This document shows positions 8,534-17,693 of a stretch of DNA of 64,000 bases, piece by piece; positions within the stretch are counted from its first letter, which is position 1, and each line of letters begins with the position of its first letter. A model generated the notes under the pieces. The model was given only the letters and a program-made list of their open reading frames with translations. It did not search any database and was not told where the DNA came from. Both the position numbers and the translations under genes were made by a program. Source of the stretch: Acetoanaerobium sticklandii (GTDB lineage: Bacteria; Bacillota; Clostridia; Peptostreptococcales; Filifactoraceae); assembly GCF_000196455.1 (NCBI RefSeq), contig NC_014614.1, positions 1,033,501 through 1,097,500 of the forward strand, written 5' to 3'.

Positions 8534-10639
8534 ATGACAAATAATACAGTCTATCCTTTTTTTAACAGGGAATTAAGCTGGCTGGAATTTAATACAAGAG
8601 TGCTTGAAGAAGCTCAGGATTTAAAAAATCCATTATTTGAAAGGCTAAAATTTCTGGCTATTACTGCTTCTAATTTAGATGAATTTTTTATGGTTAGGGT
8701 AGCATCCTTAAATGACCAAATAATAGCAGGATACAGTAAGAAAGATTCAGCTGGACTGCTTCCAAAGGAACAGCTAGATAGAATTACTCTCAGAGTACAC
8801 GAACTAGTATCTGAAAAATACAACACCTATCTTAGGTCACTTATTCCAGCACTTAAAAAAGAAGATATATATTTCAAAAGACCTAAGAATTTAACGGACG
8901 AGCAGAGGAATTTTGTAGAAAAATATTTTTTTAATCAAATATACCCTGTTCTTACTCCAATGGTAGTTGATAAATCAAGACCATTTCCACTAATATTAAA
9001 TAAGAGTTTGAACATTGCTATTTTACTTAGAGGAAATGAAGATATAGAACCAGTGTTTGCAACAGTTCAGGTTCCATCTGTGCTAGATAGGTTTATTCTT
9101 CTTCCTTGTGAGAATGATAAAAAAGAATTTATTCTACTTGAAGATATTATTAAAATTCATATGGATATGCTGTTTATAGGGCATGAGATTCTGGACATGG
9201 CATGTTATAGAATTACAAGAAATGCTGACCTTTCTATTGATGAAGATGGAGCAGAGGATTTGCTTGAAGAAATAGAGCAGTCTATAAAAAAACGCAAGTG
9301 GGGTAATGCTGTAAGATTAGAGTACGAAAAAAATACCTCTCAAGAGATAATTGATTATATTTTAGAAGAATCAGAGGCTTTTGAAGGTGGAATGTATAGA
9401 ATCGGTGGACCTTTAGATCTTACTTTTCTTATGAAGTTTTATAATTTAAAAGGCTACCAAGATTTAAAATTTGAAAATCAGATACCACTTCCTTCTATCA
9501 CAGTTCAAAATAACGATATTTTTGAAGCTATAAGTGAAAGAGATATTATGCTTCATCATCCTTTTGAAAGCTTTGATACAGTTGTTGATTTTGTAAGACA
9601 AGCAGCTGATGATGACAATGTACTTGCGATTAAGCAAACTCTCTATAGGGTAAGTGGAAATTCACCAATAATATCAGCTCTTGCAAAGGCGGCAGAAAAC
9701 GGCAAGCAGGTGACTGTGCTGGTAGAGCTAAAAGCGAGATTTGATGAGGAGAATAATATAATTTGGGCTAAACAGCTTGAAAAAGCTGGATGTCATGTAA
9801 TATATGGACTTGTGGGCTTAAAAACCCATTGTAAGCTATTGCTTGTAGTGCGTAGAGAAGAAGATAAGATAAAGAGATATGTGCATATGGGGACAGGTAA
9901 CTACAATGATGTAACTGCTAAGTTTTACACAGATACAGCAATAATGACTTGCAACCCTTATATTGGGGCAGATGCCTCAGCTGTTTTTAATATGTTATCT
10001 GGATTCAGCCAAATCCAAAGACTTGAAAAGCTAGATATAGCTCCAGTGGGATTGAGAAAGAAGATAGAAAATTTAATTAAGAATGAAATAAGAAATGCAA
10101 AAGAAGGGTTTGGAGGACAGATAATATTTAAAATGAATTCTCTGGTGGATGAAAGTATGATTAGACTTTTATATGAGGCTTCCGAGGCAGGAGTAAATAT
10201 AAAGCTGATTATAAGGGGCATATGCTGTTTGGTTCCTGAATATCCTCAAGTAAGTGAAAATATAGAAGTAAAGAGTATCGTGGGGAAGTTGCTAGAGCAT
10301 AGCAGAATCTTTTATTTTTATAATGCTGGTCAAGAAAAGATATTTATGTCTAGTGCCGACCTTATGCCTAGAAATCTTGATAGAAGAGTTGAGCTACTAT
10401 TTCCAGTAGAGGATGAATGTAATAAAGCAAGAGTGAAAAATATTATTAATTTATATCTTTCAGATACTGACAAAACTAGAATTCTTCATAGTACAGGGGT
10501 ATATAGCAGAGTAGACAAAAGGGGTAAAGAGCCTCTTAACGTTCAAGACTATTTTTATGATTATATCAAAAATAAGATAGATAATAGATTTAATTTTAAT
10601 GAAATTACTGAGTTTAAACCAAGAACCTATGAAGAGTAG
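8534..10639 (+). CDS. ppk1: Polyphosphate kinase 1
   Basis: Makes polyphosphate reversibly from ATP. The 701-residue length and four-domain order are typical of PPK1. The N-terminal FFNRELSWLEFN motif, the MLHHPFESFD motif, the autophosphorylated His in GLKTHCKLLL and the second conserved His in EHSRIFYFYN are all present. I prefer ATG 8534, preceded by GGGTGA; a GTG at 8525 overlaps the upstream stop and has no free ribosome site. It forms an operon with the preceding Ppx/GppA gene. A bidirectional terminator separates it from the convergent hydrogenase operon. Confidence 0.95.
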   Translation: MTNNTVYPFFNRELSWLEFNTRVLEEAQDLKNPLFERLKFLAITASNLDEFFMVRVASLNDQIIAGYSKKDSAGLLPKEQLDRITLRVHELVSEKYNTYLRSLIPALKKEDIYFKRPKNLTDEQRNFVEKYFFNQIYPVLTPMVVDKSRPFPLILNKSLNIAILLRGNEDIEPVFATVQVPSVLDRFILLPCENDKKEFILLEDIIKIHMDMLFIGHEILDMACYRITRNADLSIDEDGAEDLLEEIEQSIKKRKWGNAVRLEYEKNTSQEIIDYILEESEAFEGGMYRIGGPLDLTFLMKFYNLKGYQDLKFENQIPLPSITVQNNDIFEAISERDIMLHHPFESFDTVVDFVRQAADDDNVLAIKQTLYRVSGNSPIISALAKAAENGKQVTVLVELKARFDEENNIIWAKQLEKAGCHVIYGLVGLKTHCKLLLVVRREEDKIKRYVHMGTGNYNDVTAKFYTDTAIMTCNPYIGADASAVFNMLSGFSQIQRLEKLDIAPVGLRKKIENLIKNEIRNAKEGFGGQIIFKMNSLVDESMIRLLYEASEAGVNIKLIIRGICCLVPEYPQVSENIEVKSIVGKLLEHSRIFYFYNAGQEKIFMSSADLMPRNLDRRVELLFPVEDECNKARVKNIINLYLSDTDKTRILHSTGVYSRVDKRGKEPLNVQDYFYDYIKNKIDNRFNFNEITEFKPRTYEE

Positions 10640-10652
10640 ATAAAGACAATAT

Positions 10653-10690
10653 AAAAACGCTCATTACCTTTTAGGTAATGAGCGTTTTAG
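10653..10690. terminator. Bidirectional terminator between ppk1 and hydA
   Basis: Near-perfect 15-bp stem AAAACGCTCATTACC / GGTAATGAGCGTTTT with A and T runs on the two sides. It serves the convergent ppk1 (plus) and hydA (minus) transcripts. Confidence 0.88.
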
Positions 10691-10732
10691 CTTATTTATG
10701 TGGGTTTAATAAATTAACTGTGGGGAAGGGAC

Positions 10733-12466
10733 TTACATTTTTTGTCTTGCTGTATAAGTTGTATGAAGTAATTCATGAGCTTTATGGCCATATGGTTCTC
10801 CTAGATATTCAGCATAAAGCTGTTTTATCATTGGATTCTCATGAGATTTTCTAATAGTTTTTGCTCTATCTTCAGAGTAAATACCTTCAATTCTTCTTGA
10901 AAGAATTGATAAGTCTCCATGGTGATATGGCTGTCCGCCTCCACCGATACATCCACCAGGACAAGCCATGATTTCTATAGCGTGATATTCAGCTTCACCT
11001 GCACGGATTTTTTCAAGTAAAGCTCTCGCATTACCAAGTCCATGAGTAACAGCAATTTTGATATCTTGACCATTGATATTTACAGTAGCTTCTTTAGTTC
11101 CATCAAGACCTCTAAGCGCTTCGAATTCAACGTTTTCAAGAGTTTCTTTTGTTAACCACTCATAAGCAGTTCTAAGAGCAGCCTCGATAACTCCACCAGT
11201 AGTTCCGAATATTACAGATGCTCCAGTTGATTCTCCTAGAGGATTGTCAAAGTCTTGGTCTTCTAATTCATTAAAGTTTATACCAGCTTCTTTAATCATT
11301 TGAGCAAGCTCTCTAGTAGTAATTACTATATCAACGTCTTTAGTTCCACCATGACCAAGCTCTGGTCTAGCAGACTCGTATTTTTTAGCTACGCAAGGCA
11401 TTACAGATACAACAATCATATCCTCTGGCTTAACATCAAGCTTCTCAGCTAAATAAGTTTTAGCAACAGCTCCAAACATTTCGTGAGGAGATTTACAGCT
11501 TGATGGGATATCTAACATATCGCTGAACTGATGCTCAAAGAATTTAACCCATCCTGGACAGCAGCTTGTAAGTATTGGAAGCTTGCCACCATGCTCTAAT
11601 CTATGAACAAACTCAGATGCTTCTTCCATTATAGTAAGGTCAGCAGCAAAGTCTGTGTCAAATACTTTATCAAATCCAAGTGTTCTAAGTGCAGCAGCCA
11701 TTTTGCCAGTAACTACAGTTCCAGGCTCCATACCAAACTCTTCACCTAGAGCAACCCTAACAGCTGGAGCTGTTTGCACTACAACATATTTCTTGCTATT
11801 TATAGCATCCCATACTTTAGAAACGTTATTTACTTCTGTAAGAGCAGCTGTAGGACATACTGCTAGACATTGTCCGCAGAATGTACACGTAGTTTCATGA
11901 ATAGGTAAATCAAATGCAGTACCTACTACAGTATCAAAACCTCTGCCAACTGCAGATAATACGTTAACTGTTTGAACTTCATTACATACTGTTTCACATC
12001 TTCTACATAAAATACATTTATCCATATTTCTAACTATAGAATAACTGCTTCTATCAATTGGGTACTCAGACATTTTGCCTTCGTATTTGATTTCTCTTAT
12101 ACCTAAATCAGCAGCAAGAGATTGAAGCTCACAATCAGTGTTCTTTTCGCAGATTAGACAATCTTTTGGATGATCTGACAATAAAAGCTCAACAACTGTT
12201 CTTCTAGCTCTGATTGCTTTTTGAGTATCTGTTTTTATTTTCATTCCTTCAAATACTGGAGTAGCACAAGCTGGAGCAAGATTTCTTCTTCCTTCAACTT
12301 CAACCACGCACACACGACAAGATGCAGCTTGGTTTACCATCTTTATGTCATGAAGATCAAGGTGACATAAAGTAGGTATTTTGATATTTAGTTCTTTAGC
12401 GGCTTCAAGTATTGTAGAACCTGCAGGAACCTGTATATCTTTTCCATTTATATTAACATTCACCAT
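10733..12466 (-). CDS. hydA: [FeFe]-hydrogenase catalytic subunit HydA (HydABC type)
   Basis: Catalytic subunit of a cytosolic trimeric hydrogenase, 577 residues. An N-terminal [2Fe-2S] domain has Cys34/50/53/67. A His-ligated [4Fe-4S] site is formed by His99 and Cys103/106/112. Two ferredoxin-type clusters use Cys151/154/157/204 and 194/197/200/161. The H-cluster motifs are TSCCPGW (300-306), MPCVAKKYE (from 356) and CPGGCIGGGGQP near residue 485. The TSCCP form keeps the proton-transfer Cys of active hydrogenases. It is the last gene of hydC-hydB-hydA. The architecture matches NAD-linked enzymes, including the electron-bifurcating Thermotoga-type HydABC; bifurcation itself is inference. Confidence 0.95.
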   Translation of the reverse strand: MVNVNINGKDIQVPAGSTILEAAKELNIKIPTLCHLDLHDIKMVNQAASCRVCVVEVEGRRNLAPACATPVFEGMKIKTDTQKAIRARRTVVELLLSDHPKDCLICEKNTDCELQSLAADLGIREIKYEGKMSEYPIDRSSYSIVRNMDKCILCRRCETVCNEVQTVNVLSAVGRGFDTVVGTAFDLPIHETTCTFCGQCLAVCPTAALTEVNNVSKVWDAINSKKYVVVQTAPAVRVALGEEFGMEPGTVVTGKMAAALRTLGFDKVFDTDFAADLTIMEEASEFVHRLEHGGKLPILTSCCPGWVKFFEHQFSDMLDIPSSCKSPHEMFGAVAKTYLAEKLDVKPEDMIVVSVMPCVAKKYESARPELGHGGTKDVDIVITTRELAQMIKEAGINFNELEDQDFDNPLGESTGASVIFGTTGGVIEAALRTAYEWLTKETLENVEFEALRGLDGTKEATVNINGQDIKIAVTHGLGNARALLEKIRAGEAEYHAIEIMACPGGCIGGGGQPYHHGDLSILSRRIEGIYSEDRAKTIRKSHENPMIKQLYAEYLGEPYGHKAHELLHTTYTARQKM

Positions 12467-12483
12467 ACCGTAATCACCCCTTC

Positions 12484-14361
12484 TTAACCTTTAGTAATAG
12501 CATTTACAGGACAAGCATCAAAACAAGCACCACATTTAATACATTGATTTTGATCTATTACATGCTTCTCCTTAACTTTTCCACTAATACATGATACTGG
12601 ACAAACCTTAGCACACTTAGTACATCCGATACATTTCTCTTCATTAATCATATATTTTAGAAGAGACTGGCAAGCTCCAGCAGGACAAATTTTATCTTGA
12701 ACGTGAGCTCTATACTCATCGCCAAAGAAATTTAGTGTAGATAGTACAGGGTTTGGAGCAGTTTGACCAAGACCACAAAGTGAAGTATCTTTTATAGTTT
12801 GAGCGAGCTCTTTCATAGCGTCAAGATCTTCCATAGTTCCCTTACCTTCAGAAATCTTAGTAAGCATTTCATGAAGTCTCTTGTTACCTACACGACATGG
12901 AGTACATTTTCCACATGATTCCTCTACAGTAAACTCTAAGTAGAATTTAGCTATATCAACCATACAGTTATCTTCGTCCATAACAATCATACCGCCTGAA
13001 CCCATCATAGATCCGATAGCGCCTAATGATTCATAATCTATTTTTACATCTAATTGGTCTTTAGTAATACATCCACCTGATGGGCCTCCTGTTTGAACAG
13101 CTTTAAATTCTTTGCCGTCCTTGATTCCGCCACCTATTTCGTAAATGATTTCTCTAAGAGTAATTCCCATAGGAACTTCAACTAGACCAACGTTGTTAAT
13201 TTTACCAGCAAGTGCGAAAACTTTGGTTCCTTTTGATGTTTCACTTCCGATTGCGTTAAACCAAGAAGCTCCTTCTAAAAGGATAGCAGGTACGTTTGCA
13301 AGAGTCTCAACGTTATTAACACATGTAGGCTTGCCCCAAAGTCCACTTTCAGCAGGGAATGGAGGTTTTGTAGTTGGCTCTCCACGTTGTCCTTCTATAG
13401 AATGGATAAGAGCAGTTTCCTCTCCACATACGAAAGCTCCTGCGCCATACTTGATTTCAATATCAAAAGAGAAGCTAGTTCCCATTATATTGTCTCCAAG
13501 TAGTCCGTGCTCTCTAGCTTCATTTATAGCATGACGGAGTCTCTTGATAGCAAGAGGATACTCAGCACGAATATAAACGAATCCTTTTGATGCTCCAACA
13601 GAATAACCAGCTACAGCCATAGCTTCGATTATACTATGAGGGTCACCTTCAAGGATAGAACGGTCCATAAATGCACCAGGGTCTCCCTCGTCAGCATTAC
13701 ATACTATATATTTAATATCTGATACAGGCTTTTTCGTGAATTCCCACTTAAGACCAGTAGAAAAACCTCCGCCGCCTCTTCCTCTTAGGCCAGATAGTTT
13801 TATTTCATCAATTACATCTTGAGGTGTTTTTTCAGTAATGCATCTTCCAATTGCCTCATAACCTCTACAAGCAATATACTCAGAGATTAGCTCTGGATTA
13901 ATAAGACCACAGTTTCTAAGAGCAATACGTTTTTGTTTTTTATAAAAAGACATCTCGTGTTGAGTGTTTACTTTTTCGTGTGAATCAGGATCTTGGTATA
14001 GTAGTCTATGTACTCTATTTCCGTCAACAAGATGAGTTTTAACTAACTCAGCTGCATCTTCAGGAGCTACTTGTACATAAAACACATCATCCGGGAATAC
14101 TTTTACAATTGGTCCTTGCTCACAAAAACCAAAACATCCTGTAATATGAGCGTTTACCTTGTCAGATAAACCTGCTTTTGCTATTTCAGCGTTAAGATTA
14201 TCGATTAGTTTTTGACTTTGAGAGGACATACATCCAGTTCCACCGCACACTAGGATTTCTCTGTACTCTGTATTTTGAATGTTATCTGTTCTTAGCTTTA
14301 AATTTGGCTTGTATTCAGCTTGTAAATCTAGTAGAGCCTTAAAAGATTCAATTTTATTCAT
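12484..14361 (-). CDS. hydB: NADH-binding flavoprotein subunit HydB (NuoF-like)
   Basis: A 625-residue FMN/NADH subunit of the hydrogenase. The N-terminus has a thioredoxin-like [2Fe-2S] domain (CGGTGCMSS and CFGFCEQGP motifs). The NuoF core follows with the NADH loop GRGGGGFSTG, the FMN-site segment GEETALIHSIEG and the [4Fe-4S] motif ESCGKCTPCRVG. Two C-terminal ferredoxin motifs, CIGCTKCAKVCP and CIKCGACFDACP, complete it. This N- and C-terminal fusion pattern is the one seen in bifurcating HydB proteins. It lies 17 bp before hydA and 14 bp after hydC. Confidence 0.95.
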   Translation of the reverse strand: MNKIESFKALLDLQAEYKPNLKLRTDNIQNTEYREILVCGGTGCMSSQSQKLIDNLNAEIAKAGLSDKVNAHITGCFGFCEQGPIVKVFPDDVFYVQVAPEDAAELVKTHLVDGNRVHRLLYQDPDSHEKVNTQHEMSFYKKQKRIALRNCGLINPELISEYIACRGYEAIGRCITEKTPQDVIDEIKLSGLRGRGGGGFSTGLKWEFTKKPVSDIKYIVCNADEGDPGAFMDRSILEGDPHSIIEAMAVAGYSVGASKGFVYIRAEYPLAIKRLRHAINEAREHGLLGDNIMGTSFSFDIEIKYGAGAFVCGEETALIHSIEGQRGEPTTKPPFPAESGLWGKPTCVNNVETLANVPAILLEGASWFNAIGSETSKGTKVFALAGKINNVGLVEVPMGITLREIIYEIGGGIKDGKEFKAVQTGGPSGGCITKDQLDVKIDYESLGAIGSMMGSGGMIVMDEDNCMVDIAKFYLEFTVEESCGKCTPCRVGNKRLHEMLTKISEGKGTMEDLDAMKELAQTIKDTSLCGLGQTAPNPVLSTLNFFGDEYRAHVQDKICPAGACQSLLKYMINEEKCIGCTKCAKVCPVSCISGKVKEKHVIDQNQCIKCGACFDACPVNAITKG

Positions 14362-14375
14362 GTTAGTCCTCCTTC

Positions 14376-14855
14376 CTAATCAGCATATTTTGCAAGTATT
14401 TTTGGAATATCGTCCACAGTTACTTTTCCATAAACTTCGTCGTTTACCATAATAACAGGGGCTAAACCACAGGCTCCAACACATCTAAGCGCCTCGATTG
14501 AATACATTTTGTTTTCAGTAGTCTCGCCTGGCTTGATGCATAGAACTTTTTCAAGTTCTCTAAGTAGAGAATCAGCTTTTCTAACAAAGCATGCTGTACC
14601 CATACATACGTTAATTACGTATTTACCTTTTGGTTCTGTAGTAAAGTAAGAATAAAAGCTAACAACACCGAATACTTTAGAAGCTGGTACTCCTAATTTT
14701 TCACCTATAAATAGTTGAACTTCCTTTGGAATAAATCCAAAGAGGTTTTGAGCCTTATGAAGAACTTCGATAAGAGCAGTTTCTTTATTTTCGATATTAG
14801 CAATATAATCTGCTAACTGATCATAAAGCTCCTTGTTTAAAGTGGTTTCTTGCAT
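14376..14855 (-). CDS. hydC: NuoE-like [2Fe-2S] subunit HydC
   Basis: A 159-residue thioredoxin-fold protein of the NuoE/24-kDa family. The four Cys ligands of its [2Fe-2S] cluster are in CMGTAC and RCVGACG. It passes electrons between the HydB flavin and the other clusters. It is the promoter-proximal gene of the hyd operon, with a strong minus-strand Shine-Dalgarno (AGGAGGG) seven bases before the ATG. The long upstream region carries the half-site cluster described separately. Confidence 0.94.
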   Translation of the reverse strand: MQETTLNKELYDQLADYIANIENKETALIEVLHKAQNLFGFIPKEVQLFIGEKLGVPASKVFGVVSFYSYFTTEPKGKYVINVCMGTACFVRKADSLLRELEKVLCIKPGETTENKMYSIEALRCVGACGLAPVIMVNDEVYGKVTVDDIPKILAKYAD

Positions 14856-14985
14856 ATTATCCCTCCTTGCTAAATATTAGACAATCTTTACCCATAATAT
14901 AACAGAATTTAAAAAAAAGAAAAATAGTATTTACAATAATGGTTAAATATTCACGAAACGCTGAATATCAATGAATATTTTTTAG

Positions 14986-15023
14986 GTTTTCTTGAATAAA
15001 ATTAGTCGAATATTCAAGAAAAC
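14986..15023. repeat. 13-bp perfect inverted repeat containing TTGAATA half-sites
   Basis: Arms GTTTTCTTGAATA and TATTCAAGAAAAC with a 12-bp spacer. It is flanked on both sides by further TGAATATT copies. There is no T-run, so it is more likely an operator than a terminator. Confidence 0.6.
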
Positions 15024-15218
15024 GATTATCAAGTGAATGAAATATTCAACTACGCCCCTTTTCTTTGATAAATTAACTACTTACGATATATTTATCGTTA
15101 AGCTTTTATTCATAGTTAGAAATTATCACCCTCCTATATTGTAGTAATAAGTAAAATTAAGAAAAACCTATTTTTTTAAAGATAACGTTTCCAGAGTACT
15201 TTAGTGGGAATTAAACTT

Positions 15219-15254
15219 ACAAAATTTAAAAAAGCAATTTTTAAATTTGTAAAA
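15219..15254. repeat. AT-rich hairpin in the hyd intergenic region
   Basis: TTACAAAATTTAAAAA pairs with TTTTTAAATTTGTAA around a short GCA loop, with one bulged A. It could be a terminator or leader structure; its role is unknown. Confidence 0.4.
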
Positions 15255-15553
15255 TCTGGATAAAAATATTATATCAAAAAAATCAAAATAAAACTAATAA
15301 ATATTCATAATATTCTCGATTGAATAACAATTAATTTATTTATTAACAAAATTTCATTATTAAAGAAACAAGTAATTATAAGCGTGTTTTAAATCTTATT
15401 ATCCAATTGTTTTATTTGAGTGTTTTAAAGCGTTATTAATGATATAATTAGATAAGAAATAGACATGATTTCTCAGATTAAAATGAAATTTATAAATAAA
15501 TAATAATTTATTTATTCAATTGGTTAATTTTATATCAAATAGGAGGAGATTTT

Positions 15554-16726
15554 ATGAAAATAGTAATTATTGGAAGTAGTGCCGCAGCGATATCGACAGC
15601 TGAAACATTGAGAAAGTTGAATCCAGATATAAAAATCACAATGATTAGCAGTGATGATAGACTTCCTTATTATAGACCTATGCTATCACATATGATTGGA
15701 GAAACTGAGTACCCAACCAACTTTTACTTAAAAACTAAAGAATATTTTCAGGAAAAAAATATTTCTATAATTCTAAACACTAAAGTAATCGGAATAGATA
15801 AAGATAAAAAAATCGTAACAACAGAAAACAACGCTAACTATGAATATGATAAGTTGATTTTATGCACTGGAAGTAATAATTTTATTCCTCCTTTAGAAGG
15901 AACAGATAAAAAAGGTGTATATACAATTAAATATGCTAGCGATATAGAAAATATAAATAAAAGTATTGATAAAGTAAAAAATGCAGTGATTATTGGGGGA
16001 GGACTTTTAGGAATTGAAGCAGCTTGGAGCTTACTTCATAAAAATATTGATGTAAGCATTGTAGAATTTAGTGATAGGTTGATGCCAAGACAGCTCGATA
16101 TCAAAGCATCGAAATTAGTTTTAGAATCTGCAACTAAATCTGGTATAAAGTTTTATCTTGGAGAATCCTCTAAAGCTATTTTAGGAGAAGAAACTGTAAA
16201 AGGGGTTGAACTAAATAGCAAAAAAATTCTAGATGCAGATATGGTTATTATTTCTGTTGGAGTAAGAGCAAATATAGACCTTCCAAAAGGATGTAAGATA
16301 GATTGTGATAGAGGGATAATGGTAACGAAAAATCTTAAAACCTGTGATGAGGATATTTATGCAGCAGGAGATAATGTACAAATTGGAAATAGCACATATG
16401 GAATTTGGCCAGCGGCTATGCAGATGGGAAAAATCGTAGCGGCCAATGTACTTGGTGACAATAAAGAATTTGATGGCTTTATTCCTGCTACTATATTAAA
16501 AGGACTAGAAATTGGAGTTTATTCTGCAGGAGACATAGAGGACAAAGAAGGAAGAACTTACGAAATTGTTGAAGACTCTAATAATTATAAAAAATTAGTT
16601 TTTGAAAATGATATTTTGGTAGGGGGATTATTAATAGGAGAAACTAAATTATCATCGAAAATTTATAGTGCTTTAACTCAGAAAAAAACTAAAAGCCAAA
16701 TTATCGACGAAAATTGGTTTGTTTAA
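15554..16726 (+). CDS. FAD-dependent NAD(P)H oxidoreductase (rubredoxin reductase-like)
   Basis: A 390-residue two-dinucleotide-fold flavoprotein. The N-terminal FAD motif is VIIGSSAAAIS, the second NAD(P)H motif is VIIGGGLLGIEAA (about 150-162), and the C-terminal FAD motif is DIYAAGDNVQI. It resembles NADH:rubredoxin oxidoreductases and the reductase part of nitrite reductase NirB. Clostridial homologues feed rubredoxin or flavodiiron proteins in O2 and peroxide defence. No rubredoxin gene is adjacent, so the partner is unproven. A strong TAGGAGGAG site precedes the ATG. It is divergent from hydC, and both flanks of the shared region carry the same half-site. Confidence 0.85.
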   Translation: MKIVIIGSSAAAISTAETLRKLNPDIKITMISSDDRLPYYRPMLSHMIGETEYPTNFYLKTKEYFQEKNISIILNTKVIGIDKDKKIVTTENNANYEYDKLILCTGSNNFIPPLEGTDKKGVYTIKYASDIENINKSIDKVKNAVIIGGGLLGIEAAWSLLHKNIDVSIVEFSDRLMPRQLDIKASKLVLESATKSGIKFYLGESSKAILGEETVKGVELNSKKILDADMVIISVGVRANIDLPKGCKIDCDRGIMVTKNLKTCDEDIYAAGDNVQIGNSTYGIWPAAMQMGKIVAANVLGDNKEFDGFIPATILKGLEIGVYSAGDIEDKEGRTYEIVEDSNNYKKLVFENDILVGGLLIGETKLSSKIYSALTQKKTKSQIIDENWFV

Positions 16727-16821
16727 TGTTTATTTTTTCTTTATTAAATGATTTTCAGATGCTATACTGTTTTAGGATTAAAGCTAATTATTAAGAAACT
16801 TAAATTATAGGATGTGAAGCA

Positions 16822-17691
16822 ATGCTTATTTTAGCAGATGATTGGAAAGATTATGAGATTATTGATGCTGGTAACGGCGAGAAGTTAGAAAGATGGAAAA
16901 ACATTGTGCTTAGAAGGCCTGACCCTCAGGCTATATGGCCAGCTGATACAGATAACGTAAAGTGGAAAGATGTCCATGGACATTATCATAGAAGTAGCAA
17001 AGGTGGAGGAACTTGGGAGTTTAAAAAGAAAATTCCTGAAAGATGGACTATATCTTATAAGGGACTATCTTTTTATATCAAGCCTACAGCTTTTAAGCAT
17101 ACAGGACTGTTTCCTGAGCAAGCAGCTAATTGGAGCTGGATGATGGATAAAATTTCAAAAGCAAATAGACCGATAAAGGTTCTTAATTTATTTGCATATA
17201 CTGGAGGAGCAACTTGCGCTGCTTCTTATGCTGGAGCAGAAGAAGTATGCCATGTGGATGCATCAAAAGGAATGGTTGCTTGGGCTAAAGAAAATGCAGA
17301 GCTTAGTGGTTTATCGAACAATAAAATTAGATATATAGTAGATGATTGCTTTAAGTTTGTACAAAGAGAAATAAGAAGAGGTAACAAATACGATGCTGTA
17401 ATAATGGATCCTCCTTCGTATGGAAGAGGGCCAAATGGGGAGATTTGGAAATTTGAAGAGGAGCTTACAAATCTACTAAAGCTTACATCCCAGGTGCTAA
17501 GTGATGAACCGCTATTTTTATTATTAAATTCTTACACAACAGGATTATCTCCAACTGCTATAGAAAATATGCTTAAGCTTATAATAGTAAAGGATAAGCA
17601 AGGAAGTGTATCGAGTGGAGAAATAGGCTTGCCAGTGAAAAAAGAAAATTTAATTCTACCGTGTGGAATATACGGAAGATGGGAGAAATAA
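16822..17691 (+). CDS. Class I SAM-dependent methyltransferase, RlmI/YwbD-like
   Basis: A 289-residue Rossmann-fold methyltransferase. The SAM-binding motif I is in LNLFAYTGGATC, an acidic motif follows (HVDASKGMV), and the catalytic DPPSYGRGPNG motif sits near residue 195. Related proteins methylate 23S rRNA, but the N-terminal PUA domain of E. coli RlmI is missing, so the target is uncertain. The stop is immediately followed by a pseudouridine synthase, which supports an RNA-modification role. Confidence 0.85.
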   Translation: MLILADDWKDYEIIDAGNGEKLERWKNIVLRRPDPQAIWPADTDNVKWKDVHGHYHRSSKGGGTWEFKKKIPERWTISYKGLSFYIKPTAFKHTGLFPEQAANWSWMMDKISKANRPIKVLNLFAYTGGATCAASYAGAEEVCHVDASKGMVAWAKENAELSGLSNNKIRYIVDDCFKFVQREIRRGNKYDAVIMDPPSYGRGPNGEIWKFEEELTNLLKLTSQVLSDEPLFLLLNSYTTGLSPTAIENMLKLIIVKDKQGSVSSGEIGLPVKKENLILPCGIYGRWEK

Positions 17692-17693
17692 AA

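Larger units (their letters stand above)
14856..15553. promoter_or_regulatory. 698-bp divergent regulatory region between hydC and the flavoprotein gene
   Basis: No convincing protein gene lies here. The region holds two groups of TTGAATATT-like half-sites (14946-15050 and 15300-15328, plus one at 15512-15520). One group includes a perfect 13-bp inverted repeat (14986-14998 with 15011-15023). A near-perfect dyad based on TTACGAT / ATCGTAA lies at 15091-15111. A strong minus-strand Shine-Dalgarno near 15130 is followed only by a ten-codon reading frame. A long AT-rich hairpin lies at 15219-15254. The length suggests separate control regions for the two transcripts. Confidence 0.6.

Noticed and set aside
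13145..13534. 129-codon plus-strand frame inside hydB
   Set aside because: An antisense shadow created by the codon pattern of hydB; no Shine-Dalgarno and no known motif.
15340..15360. Rex operator in the hyd intergenic region
   Set aside because: Only single TTAACAA-like half-sites occur near 15325 and 15353; no proper dyad matches the clostridial Rex consensus.
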